From NCBI GenBank assembly GCA_007449985.2, contig VIIQ02000161.1:141783-205782 (forward strand): 64,000 nt of DNA, given 5' to 3'. The stretch's first letter is position 1. Each line of letters opens with the position of its first letter. The translations under genes and the position numbers were made by a program. The notes below the pieces were generated by a model. That model saw only the letters and a list, made by a program, of their open reading frames with translations. It ran no database searches and was not told where the DNA came from. This document shows, one piece after another, positions 12,401 to 23,525 of the stretch. This stretch comes from Desmodesmus armatus. Its lineage: Eukaryota; Chlorophyta; Chlorophyceae; Sphaeropleales; Scenedesmaceae.

Positions 12401-15400
12401 TGTCCTGCAGGCCGCCACCATCAAGCAGATGGCTGCCGACGTGTCAGCTGTGCTGACAGGCTGGTGGGACACCCCCGGCCCTCTGCCACAGCTGCCAGCA
12501 CTGGCAGCAGCACTAGCAGCCGCCAGCGGCAGCGACCCTGCCGCCGCTGCTGCAGCAGCAGCTGGTGCCGCCAACGGCCATGCGCAGCAGCACTCCATGC
12601 CGCGGCGGGCCGCCATGCTGTTGGTGTTGGTTGCCGGGTACATGCCGCTGACTGTCAGGGATCTGGAGGAGTGGTCGGCAGAGGGGGAGGTGTGGGCACA
12701 TGCCAACAGCGACACGGTCAGCAGCTGTGACACCCTCCGGTCCTGCTGTCAGCAGCTAGTGCTGACCTTGGTCTTGGCAGACACTTCTGCAACAGCGCCT
12801 GTGCTGGTCACCCTGCTGAAAGGAGTGACAGCGTTGGTCCCTGCAGGCTGGGGCCTTGGGCAGCTACAGCAGCCGGCAGCAGCAGGGGGTCAGCAGCAGC
12901 AGCCAGGGGTGCCTCCGTTGCCAGGGCCGGTTGTCACTGGGCCGGGGGGTGTGCTGTACCCTGGGGTGCTGCTGCTGAAGGAGGCTGTGTACGATGCTGC
13001 AGCACTGGCCGCGTACCAGCTGCATGACGCCTTGGACTACCGCAGCTGGCTGCACAGCAACCTCTTCCCAGAGTTGCTGGCTCTGCAACAGCAGCACCCC
13101 CAGCAGCCGGCGCGGCAGCAGGTGCTGCCGCTGATGCCCAGGGCTGCCGCAAGGGTGCTTGGGCAGTGGGTGTCGGACCTCAAGGCAGAAGACAGGCAGG
13201 CTGCGTATGCGGCGCTGGCTGTAGCTCTGGTGCAGCCGCAGGCGCGGCAGCAAGGCGAGGACCCAGATGTGGTGCTGCAGCTGGCGGTGGTGGCTGCGCT
13301 GCGCTGCCTGATAGATGATATTGGGTTTGAGGGCCAGGCATTTGTGGGGGTGCTGCCTGCAGTGATGGGGGCCCTAACAGCAATGCTCAAGGATAGTGGC
13401 GAGCTGGACACACAGACGCAGGTACGTCACAGGCATGGCTTGGTGTGGGGAAATTTGGTGTGGGGAGGTTTGGGATCTTTGTATGGCTTCACGCCATGTG
13501 GTTGGGTCGAAACTCCAAGCAGCCTGCTTTATTTGCGCAGTGCCTGTGCGTCGGCCGGCTGTGACTATAGCCTTCAAGATTATTTATTGCCAGTGACAGA
13601 GGTTGAATGCCTGTGATAATCCCTGGCGGTGTCCTTCTTTGGCTTGTTGGTGTGTCCCACAGGTGTTTGGGCTGATGAACATCATCATCGAGCAGCTGGG
13701 CGAGGACATCACGCCTCATGTGCAGGGACTGCTCCCACTTCTGCCCCAGATTTGGCAGGACGCCCACGACCAAAGCCTTCTGCGCATCCAGGTGTGGGCT
13801 GTGCTTGGTGGCTGGGCCGACTGGCAGCAGCCTTTGTTGCACCATGCATCCGTCCACATTCCTGGGAGTATTGCTGTCAACTGCGAGTGAGGCGCAGCCT
13901 GTCTGGCAACACACACGTGTGCACGGGGGTCTGTGGTTGCCAATTTTGCTTGTCAGGTAGAACCAGGCTAGTCTGTCTGTGGAACCCCTGCTAGATGTCT
14001 ACCAGGCAGGTGCAAGCCCTCGCGTCCGCAACGGTGACCCCCTCCAAACCTTGCAAAACAGCATGCACATCGTGCCAGGCCGCCGCTGATGTGTGTGTGT
14101 ATTGCTTGCTGTGTCACTTCCCGCAGGTCCTGTGCTGTCTGGCGCTGCTGGTCAACGCGCTCGGTGGGGAGAGCCCTGCAACCTACCCACTGCTGCTGCC
14201 GTTGCTACGGGAGGCACTGCACCCGGACAGCACACAGCCTGAGCTATTGGAAGACGGCCTGGGGTTGTGGCTGGTGGCTGTGCGCAACGCACCCAGCTCA
14301 GAGGCAGGGGCGCCACTGCTGGAGTTGACGCCGGCCCTGACGGCATGTTTGACCAACTCAACAGGTGGGTGACTGTGGCGCTGTGTGTGCAGATGTCCTG
14401 CACGTAGTGCAGCATGCATGACATCATCAATAATTACTGCCGTGGTGGCAGCAAACCATGTAGGGTTGAGGGTGGCAGACTCGTGATGGCTTATTTATAC
14501 AACAGGCTGTGTGTGCTGTCTGCCATGTTTGCAGAACACATCTGCATCGGGATGCAGCTGCTGAGCAGCCTATTGTTGCTAGGAGGCGGCGCCTTCCTAT
14601 CAGCACAGGGCCCGCAGCTGCTGTCTGCATGTGCTGCCTACGTCGGGGAGGTGGTTGAGCGCGGCCTGCTGCTGATGCTGCCACCAATGGACCTGCTGTT
14701 GGTGGCAGCTCCACAACAGGCAGCACCCCTCATGCTGGACTTGTTGCAGGTGTGCTGGCCTGGATGCTTGCGTGAGCATGTCAACATGGGGTTTCATGTC
14801 AGCAAGAAGGGACGTCGCCGTAGCTGCTTGTTGTTTGGCATAGCCATCAGGGCAAAGCGCACTTGGAGCTGATTTCAAGGAACACATGCATGGGTTGATG
14901 GACTTGCGCCTGCCTTATGATCGCTACCTACAGGAACGAACACAGAAAAACTGCTGGTGTTGTGCTGTCCTTGTATTGCTGCTGCTGCCGCCATGTCTTA
15001 CAGCGTCTCCTGCGCTTGGTGGTGAGCGGGAAGGAGTCCCTCTTGCTGGTGTCCAACGCCCTCCTGCTCTTCGCACGCCTACTGCTGCAGCACCAGCAAG
15101 TGTTCGAGCAGCTACTAGGCAGTGCAGCAGCAGCTGGAGTATGCCCGCCACAGCAGCAAGGCAGCAGCAGCTCACCGGAGGCGCTGCTGGTGGGCCTGGT
15201 GTGCATCTGGTGTGATGCATTCGACTCCATCGCCCAGCCATTGGCCAGGAAGCTGGCAGCTTGCGGCCTTGCATCCCTGCTGGCATTCCCTGTCGAGGTA
15301 CGCCTGTGTTGGGGTGGATTTGGTGGGACAGCTGCAGTGCTTGCACTATGAGACACTTTACTTTGTGCACATGACGCTGATGGAGTCAGTGGATCGGCAC

Positions 15401-17261
15401 ATGTTGTATGTGAGGTTTGAAGTCTCATCAGTTTGTCAGTACAGCGCGTTAGGTAGGGTGCTGACTGCTTGTGTTGTTTGTGCAACAGGGCATCTTGCAG
15501 CAGCTTCCTCCCATGCTGTCCAACATCACGAGTGTGTATGGGGAGCTGGAGGCAACGGGCGCAGATGACCCAGCCACAGACAGGTGTGGCTTGCTGCATG
15601 CACTGCATGCCGTTCTTGTGCTCCATGCCGGTGCAACATGCTTCTGAGGCTGCGGTTGGTAGCTTCGTACTGTGTGAACCATGTTTGTGTTGACTTAACT
15701 GCACGGCTGCCATCCAGCGCATTCATCTGTACTCTTGGTGCACATCTCCCCAGGCTGCGGTGTATCCTGTCTTGACTAGCTCTGCCAGAGTCCAATGCGC
15801 TGCGCTGCAGTCATAGACGTACAGACGTACAGCCGCAATGCCCTAACTACGACACAGGCACAATGCACAGCAGCAGAAGAGTCTATCACCAGGACTGAGC
15901 CAAGTGAACCTCAAGTGAGCCTCATGATTGGTTGTTGAGGTCGTTCTACCATGTCCGATGCTGCATACTGAACCTCCTGGTTTCCTTTGTTTCAAATGCC
16001 ACAGGGGTGAGGTGCTGTATGGCAGCAGCCTGTGGAGCAGCGGGCACAGAGGCGGCTACGACGCAGACGGCTTTGATGACTATTCAGCTGGAGTGCAGGG
16101 CATCGCTGCCAGTGAAGAGGCTGAGGGAGAGGCAGTCCGCCGTGCTGCAGTAAGTGGGCATACATACTTCATCAATGGATCAGGATCTTGTTGGCTGGGC
16201 CCGAAGGGCTTTGCCTATAGCGGTCGATTTCCGACCTCTCCAGAACCGAGGATACACCGGTCTATTATGTTCCGATGTCGGTGCTGTGAGCACCGCGCAT
16301 GGTCTCCAAATTCTGGTCAACACTATCTCACACCTGTCTCGATTTCTTGAGCTCCGTCCCGTTCACACGCGTTTTCTGACAATCCGAGCGAAATTTAAAG
16401 GCATCTGTTTTCTACCGTCTGTCTGCTGCTGTGCCCAAGTCACACTGTTTACTGCAACGGTCACCCAGCTTGCGGATTCCGACCTCAGCATCCGCTGGCA
16501 TGTTGCTTTAACACACAAATCTTCTATGTTCTTACGTCCGATCATCTGCTACGCGCCGGACAACGACATACTGTCACTTGCACAAGTTTTGGAAACGTGT
16601 CGTGCATGCTGTGGTGTGTGCTGTAACCTGTTGTCCAGAACAGACTAGTTGGAGTGGAACAGGATCTGGTAAGCCAGTACGCAATGCAATGGAGCAACCA
16701 CATTTGCTGTGCTGACAACTGCAACCCCAGCGTGCAACAATACACAACAGGGCCAGCACCAACCAACCAGCCATGACCAAGAATTCCAGCTGTACGGGCC
16801 CAGCCGACTTGGCCATAGGCCAATTATTGTATGTGTTTGTAGGGGTTGAGGGACAATCCACTTCGCCACCGGTGCTGAACAGTGTGCGGCAAGCTTGTTT
16901 TCTTCAATCGCCCACAACAAGCCTGAGTAGGGCTCCTGTGCCACACACCTGTGCTCAGCACGGTGTACTTCAGCCACGTCAACAGCACGAGTGGCGCTGC
17001 CGCAACCACAGGTGGTGCCTGATTCTTGCTCCCCTGTGCTGTTCGTGTTGTTTTTCTTGTCATGCCTTGCAGTTGAGGGAGGCCGAGCCCCTGAGGCATG
17101 TCAAGCTGAGCAGGCTGCTGACAGACAAGCTGAATGCAGCTGCTGCAGCACACGGGCCCAAGCTGACAGCAGCTATGGCAGGGGTGGATCCAGCTATACA
17201 GCAGCAGGTGCAGGCTATGCTGGCAAAGGCAGGTGCAGCACCTGCATCTCATCATCACTGA
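9489..17261 (+). CDS. IPO11: Importin-11-type karyopherin beta (nuclear transport receptor)
   Basis: Fifteen exons join in phase: 9489-9653, 9758-9861, 10194-10266, 10513-10755, 11097-11249, 11455-11705, 12004-12196, 12411-13421, 13663-13791, 14127-14364, 14535-14749, 15004-15297, 15489-15583, 16005-16149 and 17073-17261. They give 1165 residues. Importin-11/Kap120 receptors carry cargo into the nucleus under RanGTP control. Recognised landmarks: the N-terminal importin repeat (GFCSCL, then ARWLAAVQLKNSVNKHW), LSPEEKEYLRGRFLQLIP, the basic aromatic RFDFPQQWPSLFNDLL, a TVRDLEEW stretch, LGEDITPHVQGLLPLLPQIW, and the acidic-to-C-terminal tail LREAEPLRHVKLSRLL. It is longer than its roughly 1000-residue relatives because of poly-Ala/Gln insertions, notably early in exon 8. 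No frame break was found over 3.5 kb of coding sequence. The last intron (923 nt) is unusually long. Confidence 0.88.
16150..17072 (+). other. Long last intron of importin-11 with base usage unlike its surroundings
   Basis: This intron is several times the local norm. From about 16170 to 16630 the sequence lacks the CAG/GCA character of nearby DNA and is open in one plus frame (16154-16648). A stretch reads RPVHTRFLTIRAKFKGI. It could be an old inserted element or a decayed coding fragment; I could not identify it. Confidence 0.4.
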
Positions 17262-17607
17262 TTGTGGAGGATGACTAGCAGTTCCCATGGCACCATGTTG
17301 CACATGTGTTGTGGCTTGCCGGGCGCACCTAGTGTTTGATGACGAGCCTGCACTGTGTTTTGTATGTGTGAATGCCCAATCCTCACAACATGCAGCTGCT
17401 GACGGATGTGGCAGCACCCCGCATCTCAAGTTGGCGTGTGTGTGGGCATGCAAAGACACTGCCTTCTTGTTTTGACGCACAAGCAACGCCTGGCTTTTGT
17501 CCAACTGTCAATACAGCACAGGTGCTGCCCAAGGTGACAGTAACAGTTGTTGGTGCTTGCAACAACTTGTTGAACAATATACATGCATCATCATCCAAAG
17601 GCGGTGC

Positions 17608-17675
17608 CAAGCAATCCCATAGACACGGCAGCTTCAGCCTCTGCGATCTTACTACAACAAGCGATCCCATAGACA
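17608..17675 (+). repeat. Short dispersed repeat, copy 1, between 18-bp direct repeats
   Basis: A 32-nt core (17626-17657, ending TCTGCGATCTTACTACAA) is flanked by CAAGCAATCCCATAGACA (17608-17625) and CAAGCGATCCCATAGACA (17658-17675), which differ at one base. The same core recurs near 17848 and, inverted, at 27440-27478. Confidence 0.75.
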
Positions 17676-17843
17676 GCTTCTAGTCCAACATGGCCGGATT
17701 CCATCTCAAGCAAGGCTGGCCCAGTCACCTTGGCTGGCCAGGCACCTTCATGTCACAGTGAGCCAAGGGTTGGGGGGCCCCGAAGCTCGTCTAGCTTCAG
17801 CTGCACATGCATATGCATCACTAAGCACTTCTTTGCGTCGACA

Positions 17844-17880
17844 GACACGGCAGCTTCAGCCTCTGCGAACTTACTACAAG
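17844..17880 (+). repeat. Short dispersed repeat, copy 2
   Basis: The core GGCAGCTTCAGCCTCTGCGA is followed by ACTTACTACAA; it differs from copy 1 by one base. No clear flanking duplication is seen here, although the 17 bp that follow also occur about 160 bp upstream. Confidence 0.7.
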
Positions 17881-18411
17881 GCTGGCCCAGTCACTGACTG
17901 AGTGAGACTGCAGATTGCTCTTGCTGAATTGGTGTCAAAGATGGTCAAAATAAGAGACGTTCTGCTTCACCTTTCAGTGCAGAGCATGTCGACAGGCATG
18001 CTGGCGCCAGGACGCTAACGTCCTGGCTTCTGTCAGCTTTCGGAGCATGAAGAAGCCAACGTAGGGTTTTGCTCTGGTACACACCGATCAACGTGGTGTC
18101 ACAGACAAATAGATCCACTCCCAACGCAAATGAGCAGCCATATGTAGACCACGAGACTTGGCGCGTCTTTTGTTCGCGGCTGCAAAAAAATGACACGCAG
18201 CAACTCGTAAGTCGTTGTCACTCATTGACAGCTTTTCTGCTTCTGTCACTAGGAAGAATATCGTGCAGCAGTGAGAGTTGCTTGAGCTTGCATTGTGTTG
18301 GCTTCTCTACGTCTTGTCTGTAAAAGGCCGAGTTGGAGCTCACCAAGATTTGGTAAATTCATTTTCAATCAGCAGCATATCCTATTCCAAAGCCCAAGCG
18401 GGCACGTAGCC

Positions 18412-21400
18412 ATGCGACAGGCCTCGCGTTTGCTGCCATGGCTGGCCCTGGCCTGTGTCCTAGGAGTGGCGTGCGCAAAAGCAGGTATGTGGGCATCATT
18501 TACATACCATAAATATTACTAAAGTCACCTAAGTAAGGACATAGGCATCCTGGGTGTTCACTGTTTTGTTGCTTGCGACACTGCATCAAAGCTGCGGGCA
18601 GCAAGGCAGCCGTTCTTCTGAAGCACGTGTGCTGATGCATCCATTTTTATCGAACTGTAAGGTTTAATTGAAGGGTTTTCAACAGCTCAGCAGACGTCAT
18701 AGGCAGTTTGCAACGATCTTTAGGTCCTGCTGTCAACACAGCATGGCATCAGAGTATGCCATGCATTGTGACCATGTAGAGGTGTCAAGCCGATGGTTGA
18801 GACCTGCAAACACTTCAAATGGTTGTGCTCTTTTATCAACCCCACATGATTCCAATGCAATGACAAGCACTGTTGCTCTGGTATTCTGCAGAGCCTGCGA
18901 TAATGGATCTTGCCGGCAGCAGCAGCAACAGCCGAGAGCTCTTGCAGGCATCAGGCAGCACCCAAGCCAGCAGGCCCAGCTGTGTTTGTCCCATGCACTA
19001 CCAGCCAGTGTGCTGCCTTGACGGTAGGACATACGGCAATGCCTGCACAGCCAGGTGCAAGGGTGCTAAGATTGCACACAAGGGCGAGTGCCCGGCCAGC
19101 GGCAGCGTCAAAATGGAGACAATGAGCCAAGATGCTGCCAGCAGCAAGAGCAGCATCAGCGCAAATACAACTACCGCCAAGAAGCGCCCCTGCTTCTGTG
19201 CCAAGATGTATGCGCCAGTGTGCAGCAAGGAGCAGAAAACATTCGGCAACGCTTGCGAAGCAAAGTGCGCTGGTGTGGAGGTCAGCCACACAGGGCCCTG
19301 CCTTGACAGCAGCAGTGCCAGCACAGTCACTAGCACCACTAAGGTGCCAGCACACAGCAGCGAGTCAGCCGCCTGCCAGTGTGACGCAACAGTCAAGGGA
19401 GACGTGTGCGGCGAGGATGGAAAGACGTACACGAACGAGTGCTTTGCAGACTGTGCGGGAACCAACGTGGCCAGCCAGGGTGCCTGCAAGCCCAAGCCAA
19501 GTGAGTGGGCAGGCATGTACTAGAAGGTGGCTGAACCGACTCGGTTCACTTTTCATGGCAGCAGCAACTGTGCAGCCCAAGCACTGGCCAGTACAATTGG
19601 CCCCTGTTGAAGCAGCAGCTGTTGCAGCAGACTCCTCAAGACCAACGAACAATAATTGAGTAGCCGTGTCACAAATCAGCAATGCCGTGTAGCATGCAAC
19701 AGTTGGGGCCGCGTGCAGTTGATGTAGGGACGTGCAAGCAGTGCAAGGTGTAAGTCACAGCCTGTGGTTTGACTGTACCTTGGCGTACCTGTGTGCCTTC
19801 CTGCCTTACAGAGTGCCATGCGCCTTGCTGGTGGCCATACAAGCCAGTCTGCGGTGCAGACGGCAAGACATATGCCAATGAGTGCCGTGCAGCATGCAAG
19901 GGCGTTGAGATTGTCAGCCAAGGCGGCTGCAGGGTGCGCAGGAACGGCGGATGGTTTGGCAGGAAGCCAGGTGCGTAGGACCGCTGATGGTAAATGCCCC
20001 ATGAGCCTCGTTGGCTCCCTACGGGGTGTTCAGGCATGGCCACAAACATGTACCAGTAAGAGTGACAGTACACCTACCAGCATCAAGGGGAGCAGCGCTG
20101 CAGGTTTGCAATCATGCCATGTGTGGATGCCCAGCACTGGCAGTAACTTCACGTAGGAAGCGGCAGAACATGTGATAATCACCTCTCAGCCACCCCTGCA
20201 TTTGGTACCGGTCGTGCGTGACATGTGGGAAGGAGTAGTGGAGTATGACAAACCCTCAACCAACACCACATCCCCAAACTTGCTGTGCTTGCAGCTTGTG
20301 TCTGCACCGCAAACTATGACCCGGTTTGCGGCAAGAACAACAAGACCTACAGCAACTCTTGCGAAGCAGACTGCGAGGGCATCTCAGTCTCACACAAGGG
20401 CGTGTGTGAGGAGCCAGCGGAAGCCAAAACAAGCAGCAACAGCACCGCCAGCAAGGACGCGGGCAGCTGCGTTTGCCCGATGGTGTGGAAACCGGTCTGC
20501 ACCAAGAACGGCAAAACACGCGGTAACAAGTGCGAGGCAAAGTGTCGCGGCGAGACGATCCAATTTGAGGGCGAGTGCGATGCCAAGGGTACAGCTAAGG
20601 CAGAGCAAGTGAAGTCAACAGCCAGCCTGTCAGCTGAGTCAGCAGATGACTCATCCAAGGTCATCCCAATGAAGCCACCCCGCAAGCCCAACTGCGTGTG
20701 CGTGCAGTTGTGGGCACCAGTGTGCGGCAAGGACGGGAACACCTACAGCAACTCTTGCGACGCCAAGTGTCACGACATGACCGTCGCGCGCGAGGGCGAG
20801 TGCGACACAACCAGCGCAGTTGACGGTGCAGCTCTGGGCGGCGGCCGCACAGCAGGCGTCCTGCCAGGTAAGCCAGCTCCCACACTGTGCTCAGGTAAAG
20901 CCCGTGTATCCTCTCTTTACCCGCAACCGCACGTGCGCTAGGTCTGCATCTTGCAGCACTGTGTTGAGTAAAGCATCCTGAATGCATGCATTGAGCAATC
21001 ACTTGACCTGGCATGTCTCAAAGTATTGATTGTTCTGTGCTGCTGCTGTGAATGACGTCCAGGTTGCAACGTGTGCCCAGCTGTCTTTGCCCCCGTGTGT
21101 GGCAAGAACGGCAAAACCTACGGCAACGACTGTGAGGCAGCCTGCAGGGGTAAGACAACAGTGGCCTACGAGGGCCGCTGCAAGGGAGACAAGGCCAGTG
21201 AGCATACCGGCATCTCTGGCCTGGACAGGTGCCTGGAGGCTTGCTCAGCATCCAACAAGCCTGTGTGTGGTGTGGACCGCAAGCGCTACAAGAGCGCCTG
21301 TGCGGCACACTGTCACAAGGTGGATATTGCTTACCCTGGAGACTGCAACCCTGGTGAGTGTAACCAACCGATGTTACACCTGAAGCCATGAAGTTCGAGG

Positions 21401-23525
21401 GCTCATACCAGCTACCGTGCCAGTTACCTTGATCGGGGGCCTTGATGTTGCATCCGGTGCATGATGTGTGGGTGATCTGCCGATGCAGCATCAGGTAGAT
21501 GGACAGCGGCTTGGGGAAGGTGAATCGTGCTTTTGTTGAGTGCATGACTTGCAAGACAGCACACTGCAGATAGTGGACACCTCCCCACACAATGCAAGCT
21601 GTAATGCCCTGACCTGTTTGCGTCCCCGTTTCTTTGTCACACCTGCCTCTGCAGAGTGCTCTGCCTGCCCCCACACCTGGTTCCCCTACTGTGCCAATAG
21701 CCCCCAGTATGGCCCAGCCACCTTTGCCAACTGCTGCTTTGCCAAGTGCAACAACGTCCCCATCATCAAGTCTGTGCTGCATGCGGGAGTGTGCCTCGAC
21801 AAGTGTGGCAAGTGTGACCCCACATTGGAGCGCCCACTCTGCTGCAAGGGCCGCACATACAAGAACGGCTGCTACGCATCATGTAGTGAAGAGGACACCA
21901 GCCAGTGCAGCCCAGGGCGCTGCAGTACAAGTGAGCAGGGAGGGTTTTGCAAGACGGTTGAGCCTACATATTTTTGCACTCACCGAGGGAAGATCTGTGG
22001 CATGCCGGCTGTCCTTTCAGAGCTTCAAGAGGGGGCTTATGTTGCTTTTGTGTACTGCAACTCCTCTTCGTATCAGGAGAAAACTTGCAGTACACAAAAG
22101 CAACATAAGCCCCCTCTTGAAGCTCAGAAAGGAGCCTGCATGTATATGTCCGCCCTTGGTGCACAGAAGGGACGGGGCCAGGTCAGACCGTTCAAGCCGC
22201 ACCCAGACTTCACCCAAACATGTGGGCCCAGACGATAGGGAAAACACCCAGACTTCTCTGTGTGTCACGAGCCAAATCAACCAGTCTGGGTCAGTCTGCC
22301 TTAGAAGGGATGTTCGTCCCAATTTGTCAGGACTCAGAACGCTTTTGTCTGAGCGGTCCCTTCTGTCTGGCCTGTGGGGCCTGTTTGAGTCCATCCAGTC
22401 CATCTGCTTCAGGACTTTCTTGACAGCCCCTGCCATTGGCAGCAAGCGGATCCAAGCCAGAAACCCTACTCCTGCCAACACAACCCTAACTCCTGCGCAT
22501 AACCCTAACTCCTGCTTATGCTATTGCTGCTGCCGTGCAGCTGCTCACGTTGATGAGGGCCTGGCCTGTCTGATGGGCCCCTGCCCGCTGCAGTGCAGCG
22601 GCGCCAAGTACGACCAGCCAGTGTGCGGCAGCGACGGCAACACCTACCCCAGCCAGTGAGTCGCTGACTGTGTCCCTTGAGCCAGTGCACCAGCATATCA
22701 GCACATGCTATTTGGATACTGGAGGTTGTTTAGTCCACAACCTCTGGCTGAAATTCATGTGAAGCTGGCAGGAGCCTGAAACCCAACAGCCCGTGTTTTT
22801 GAAGTAATGCATCAGGCAAGCAACGTGACTGTGTGAGGTGCCCGGCTCACTATTTTGATTTGCTGTCTCTCCAATGCAGGTGTTCACTGATGTGTAGCCA
22901 GAAGGTTGCGATCGTGCACAAGGGCAAGTGCGGTACCTGCGCTCCCAACCAGCTGCCAGGAGGATTCCCCTTCTGCGCTGCCGGCGACCGCACGGGTGTG
23001 TCCCCAGTGTGCGGCAAGGACGGGGTCACTTACCGTAACTCCATCGCGGCTGGTGCGGCAAGCGTGGAGGTTGCCAGCAACGGCACATGCCCTGGCAGTC
23101 AGTGTGGTCAAGAGGTGAGACTGCCCTACTGGCTGTCTTGTTTGGATGCTGATTGGGTGGTGAGGAGCACACACAAAGCATGCAGTGACGGAAAACTGCA
23201 CAGGATTGCTGGTTGAAGTACCCATGGCATGCTGAGTGTTTGGCACCGTTGCGCTCCCCGCCACCACACTGCAGCACAAGGGTGAAAAAGATGCAGCTTG
23301 TTGTGTTTCAGCGAAGACCAGCTTATCACTTTTCTTACCTGTTGTCTGCTGCTGTGCTTGCAGAATGAGGTGTGCTTCGTCACCGGTGGCGAGCAGTCCT
23401 CCTGCTGCGCCGGCTATACCTGCTCACCCGACACCTCAGTCAAGGTTGAGACCATCTTAGCGGAGAAGGTGTTGGGTGGAGTGCCTGGTGTGTGCAAGAA
23501 GGTCTCTGCAACACTCAGTGCGTAA
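18412..23525 (+). CDS. Secreted multi-Kazal serine-protease-inhibitor-like protein
   Basis: Nine exons in phase: 18412-18484, 18892-19500, 19812-19970, 20295-20867, 21063-21353, 21655-21930, 22541-22655, 22880-23114 and 23364-23525, giving 830 residues. Exon 1 encodes a classic signal peptide (Arg-Gln, then [16 protein letters not shown]). About 13 Kazal-like modules follow: three in exon 2, one in exon 3, three in exon 4, two in exon 5, two degenerate ones in exon 6 and two across exons 7-8. Typical module signatures are [18 protein letters not shown] and [19 protein letters not shown] Cys-rich tail ([11 protein letters not shown]) follows. Kazal domains are disulphide-knit inhibitors of extracellular serine proteases, so defence against foreign proteases or control of secreted proteases is a fair inference. 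Inhibitory loops differ between modules, so the target range cannot be read from sequence. No frame break was found. Confidence 0.88.
22013..22132 (+). repeat. Near-perfect 48-bp inverted repeat (hairpin) in a Kazal-gene intron
   Basis: The arms 22013-22060 and 22085-22132 are reverse complements with a single mismatch and are separated by a 24-nt loop. Weaker complementarity continues outward, for example GGCT and an ACC-AGGG block on either side. Transcribed as part of the intron between exons 6 and 7, it would fold into a long stable stem. That is compatible with a microRNA/siRNA precursor, or with a MITE-like or inverted-duplication relic. Confidence 0.8.

Larger units (their letters stand above)
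17262..18411. other. Intergenic between importin-11 and the Kazal gene
   Basis: No gene was recognised. Two copies of a short dispersed repeat lie here, annotated separately. A 17-bp block AAGGCTGGCCCAGTCAC occurs near 17713 and again near 17877, directly after the second repeat copy. The last few hundred bases should contain the Kazal gene promoter. Confidence 0.45.

Noticed and set aside
22462..22515. CCCTAA-containing stretch suggesting an interstitial telomere
   Set aside because: Units are irregular (AACCCTAACTCCTGC type) and few. This is a minisatellite-like patch, not telomeric repeat.
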